A stretch of 42,380 bases of DNA from Pirellula sp. (lineage in GTDB: Bacteria; Planctomycetota; Planctomycetia; Pirellulales; Pirellulaceae), in NCBI GenBank assembly GCA_025459245.1, contig JALOQZ010000006.1:1-42380 (forward strand), read 5' to 3'. Position 1 is the stretch's first letter; every line of letters begins with the position of its first letter. The notes below the pieces were generated by a model. The model had not been told where the DNA came from. It made no database searches and worked only from the letters and a program-made list of their open reading frames with translations. Positions 40,909-42,380 of this stretch are shown piece after piece. Position numbers and translations under genes: made by a program.

Positions 40909-41313
40909 TTGTCGGTAGCATCCATCGTGTCCAAACAAAGAACCACGTTCTCCGAGTTTGATTCGCTTATCGAGCGACACCAAGGAAACGTCGAATCTGC
41001 ACTTCAAGAAATCGAGGGCTTCATTGAAACCTTGCAAAGGGATATGCAAGTCCTCGAGCGGCAAGTCAGCCGCGAAGACTCCCTCACCGTCGCGAGCGTC
41101 GCCTACCGTTTAAAGTCGACAGCGAAGAGATTGGGGATCGATCTGATCCATCAATCTGCGGTTCAAATTGAAACATCCGCACGCAAAAACCGATTGGGCC
41201 AGCTCGCTGCAGAAATCGACTTGATGAAGTACCAAGTCGAGCTCTTCACGCAATCCGCCCAAATTCAGAAGGAATCTCTGGACGAGTTCAAGGTCCCGTT
41301 GAGCTCTTCTTAA
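40909..41313 (+). CDS. HPt-like helical protein lacking the phospho-acceptor histidine
   Basis: The start is uncertain (TTG 40909 with AGG upstream, GTG 40927, or an earlier start near 40822). The ~134-residue protein is all-helical. The segment VAYRLKSTAKRLG followed by IDLIHQSAVQIETSARKNRL matches the HPt domain pattern (AHxLKGxAxxLG...LE...), but the phosphorylated His is Tyr (residue 66 in this numbering) and the Gly is Ser. Preceding heptad-like sequence ('LQEIEGFIETLQRDMQVLERQVS') forms a helix or coiled coil. It would be a pseudo-HPt, perhaps a decoy or regulator of a response regulator. No histidine kinase or receiver lies in the window. It overlaps the convergent peptidase gene by 26 bases. 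Confidence 0.5.
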   Translation: MSVASIVSKQRTTFSEFDSLIERHQGNVESALQEIEGFIETLQRDMQVLERQVSREDSLTVASVAYRLKSTAKRLGIDLIHQSAVQIETSARKNRLGQLAAEIDLMKYQVELFTQSAQIQKESLDEFKVPLSSS

Positions 41314-42380
41314 GCCTCGGAACCGCCTGCATCAATTGGCTCCATCCCAATGCTGAAATACGACAACCGCTGGCATGCACGGTTGTTAGCTTGGGGATCT
41401 CGCGAAGTACGTTGATCGCATTGTCATCGACGGATGTCCCCGCGATCCACAACGTTTGTAACTGGGGGTGCCCTCTCAACGCATCGATCGCTCCGCTACC
41501 GATCGCACAATTTGATACATCTAGCTCTTGAAGGCGAGGCATTTTCGCGATCCTCTTGAAAGCCTCATCGCTGATCTTTGTCGATTCCAAGTTCAGTCTG
41601 GTGATATCCCAATTGGCATTCATGTCCAACCAAACGGTGTCATCTGTTTGGGTGAAGGAAAGATCGATCGAGTCCCACCTGCGTCGTCCGCCGAGTCCAT
41701 TCAGTAGCCAATCAGCGGTCGCTGGACATCGGCTCAAGACCAGTTCGTTACGATCGGTGTAGGGCAAATACTCCTCGTCTCGAAATGGTGCTGTCTGCAA
41801 AAAGCTTGCATAGCTGCGCATCAATTCCTCGTCGCTCAAGTTGCTCCAGCCACTGGAGTCGCCTCGATGGTAAAGCCGGGCTAGCCGCTCCTTAAAACCG
41901 CTGGACGATTTCTCTTCTTCCATCCAAAAGTGAGTCAATCCGCAGGCTTGGCTATAGCGCTGCGGCAAATCCCTCGAATCTCGAAAGGCTAAACCCGTCG
42001 CGCCGCCAAACTCTTCCCAGGGAAACCAAACTTGATCATGCAATAGCCTATATCTCCCTGGTTGCAGACGGCTAGCATCCCATCCGCCGATATCGACCAA
42101 GAATGCGGTGCCCAAGTCGCGAGTCGAGAGAGATTCCATATAGAGAGAGATCCCCTCCACCGCCCAGAATCCAGGAGTCCTGTCGGCATCAAAAACAACA
42201 GGCTTCCCCGAAGCCTCCGAAAAGAACTGGTGAGTCAGTTCGTGCACCAGGGTGCTGAAATTACGTGCCCCTTCAAAATAGAAGAAGGAAGCCTTTTGAG
42301 TGGGGCTGTAGTATCCATTGGATATGGATACATTTCGAACGCTGCTTGAAAGGGCGTTCAAATAGGCTTCTTTCGATCGA
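41288..42380 (-). CDS. Gluzincin-type metallopeptidase with leucine-rich repeats (partial)
   Basis: The frame is open at the window edge (codons R-S-K-E-A-Y-L precede the first in-frame TTG at 42361), so the N-terminus is missing. Visible are the zinc motif LVHELTHQFF and 'TPGFWAVEGISLYMES', whose Glu is the third ligand as in gluzincins of the MA clan, then 'QRYSQACGLTHFWMEEE'. The C-terminal ~100 residues hold about four leucine-rich repeats ('ITRLNLESTKISDEAFKRIA', 'LQELDVSNCAIGSGAIDAL', 'LQTLWIAGTSVDDNAINVL', 'LTTVHASGCRISALGWSQL'). Putting LRRs after a peptidase domain suggests substrate or surface recognition; such LRRs are common in planctomycetes. Secretion is likely but the signal would lie outside the window. 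Confidence 0.82.
   Translation of the reverse strand, partial: RSKEAYLNALSSSVRNVSISNGYYSPTQKASFFYFEGARNFSTLVHELTHQFFSEASGKPVVFDADRTPGFWAVEGISLYMESLSTRDLGTAFLVDIGGWDASRLQPGRYRLLHDQVWFPWEEFGGATGLAFRDSRDLPQRYSQACGLTHFWMEEEKSSSGFKERLARLYHRGDSSGWSNLSDEELMRSYASFLQTAPFRDEEYLPYTDRNELVLSRCPATADWLLNGLGGRRRWDSIDLSFTQTDDTVWLDMNANWDITRLNLESTKISDEAFKRIAKMPRLQELDVSNCAIGSGAIDALRGHPQLQTLWIAGTSVDDNAINVLREIPKLTTVHASGCRISALGWSQLMQAVPRLKKSSTGP

Noticed and set aside
1-42380. tRNA, rRNA, transposase and integrase genes
   Set aside because: None found by reading intergenic regions and protein motifs; short divergent RNA genes could still be missed without covariance searches.

Overview
The window looks like a chromosomal segment of a planctomycete, probably of the Pirellula/Rhodopirellula lineage. 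The basis is gene content, not a database match: two exported proteins with the N-terminal LEPR-XLL type motif, two ECF sigma factor + Ser/Thr kinase modules, a kinase with an HGD/DFN active site, a secreted sulfatase, an LptD/OstA-like outer-membrane protein, and several families of intergenic palindromic repeats. No rRNA, tRNA, integrase, transposase or CRISPR array was seen.

Layout. 1-348 is the 3' end of trpD. 379-7344 is a minus-strand block: a degenerate matrixin-like exported protein, a TPR protein that is the frameshifted tail of the next gene, a Ser/Thr kinase, its ECF sigma factor, and a secreted Asp/Gly-rich protein. A divergent paralogue of that last protein follows at 7773-8510. 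8706-12035 is an arsenic cluster (arsR, arsD, two-domain arsA, an arsenate-reductase-like phosphatase) with no recognisable efflux permease. Then come a small, apparently frameshifted membrane protein, an LplT-like MFS transporter, and a second ECF sigma/kinase pair whose kinase ends in about six membrane helices. 16474-21858 is an accessory mixture: a DegT-type aminotransferase, a ParD-like antitoxin/zeta toxin pair, a repeat-rich gap, membrane proteins including an ICMT-like methyltransferase, and a low-molecular-weight tyrosine phosphatase.

22105-29496 carries core genes: recA behind a repeat-rich leader, a sulfatase, a zinc-ribbon membrane protein, the primary sigma factor, and acetate kinase. 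Acetate kinase is translationally overlapped with a SWIM/SNF2 helicase (29489-32833). A four-copy 39-bp minisatellite lies between the sigma factor and acetate kinase genes and overlaps the acetate kinase stop codon. The right end holds an RluA-type synthase lacking the usual catalytic Asp, DgkA, an LptD-like protein overlapping an M32 carboxypeptidase, an HPt-like protein lacking the phospho-acceptor His, and a partial gluzincin with leucine-rich repeats.

The most unusual structure is 32981-33797. A GxxExxY-family PD-(D/E)XK-like gene sits between related long palindromes. Upstream lies a remnant of a second copy of the same gene, also bracketed by palindromes and with the same gene-to-palindrome junction. 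The order palindrome - gene remnant - palindrome - gene - palindrome suggests that gene plus palindrome duplicate as a unit. I regard it as the best candidate here for an undescribed selfish or nuclease-linked repeat system.
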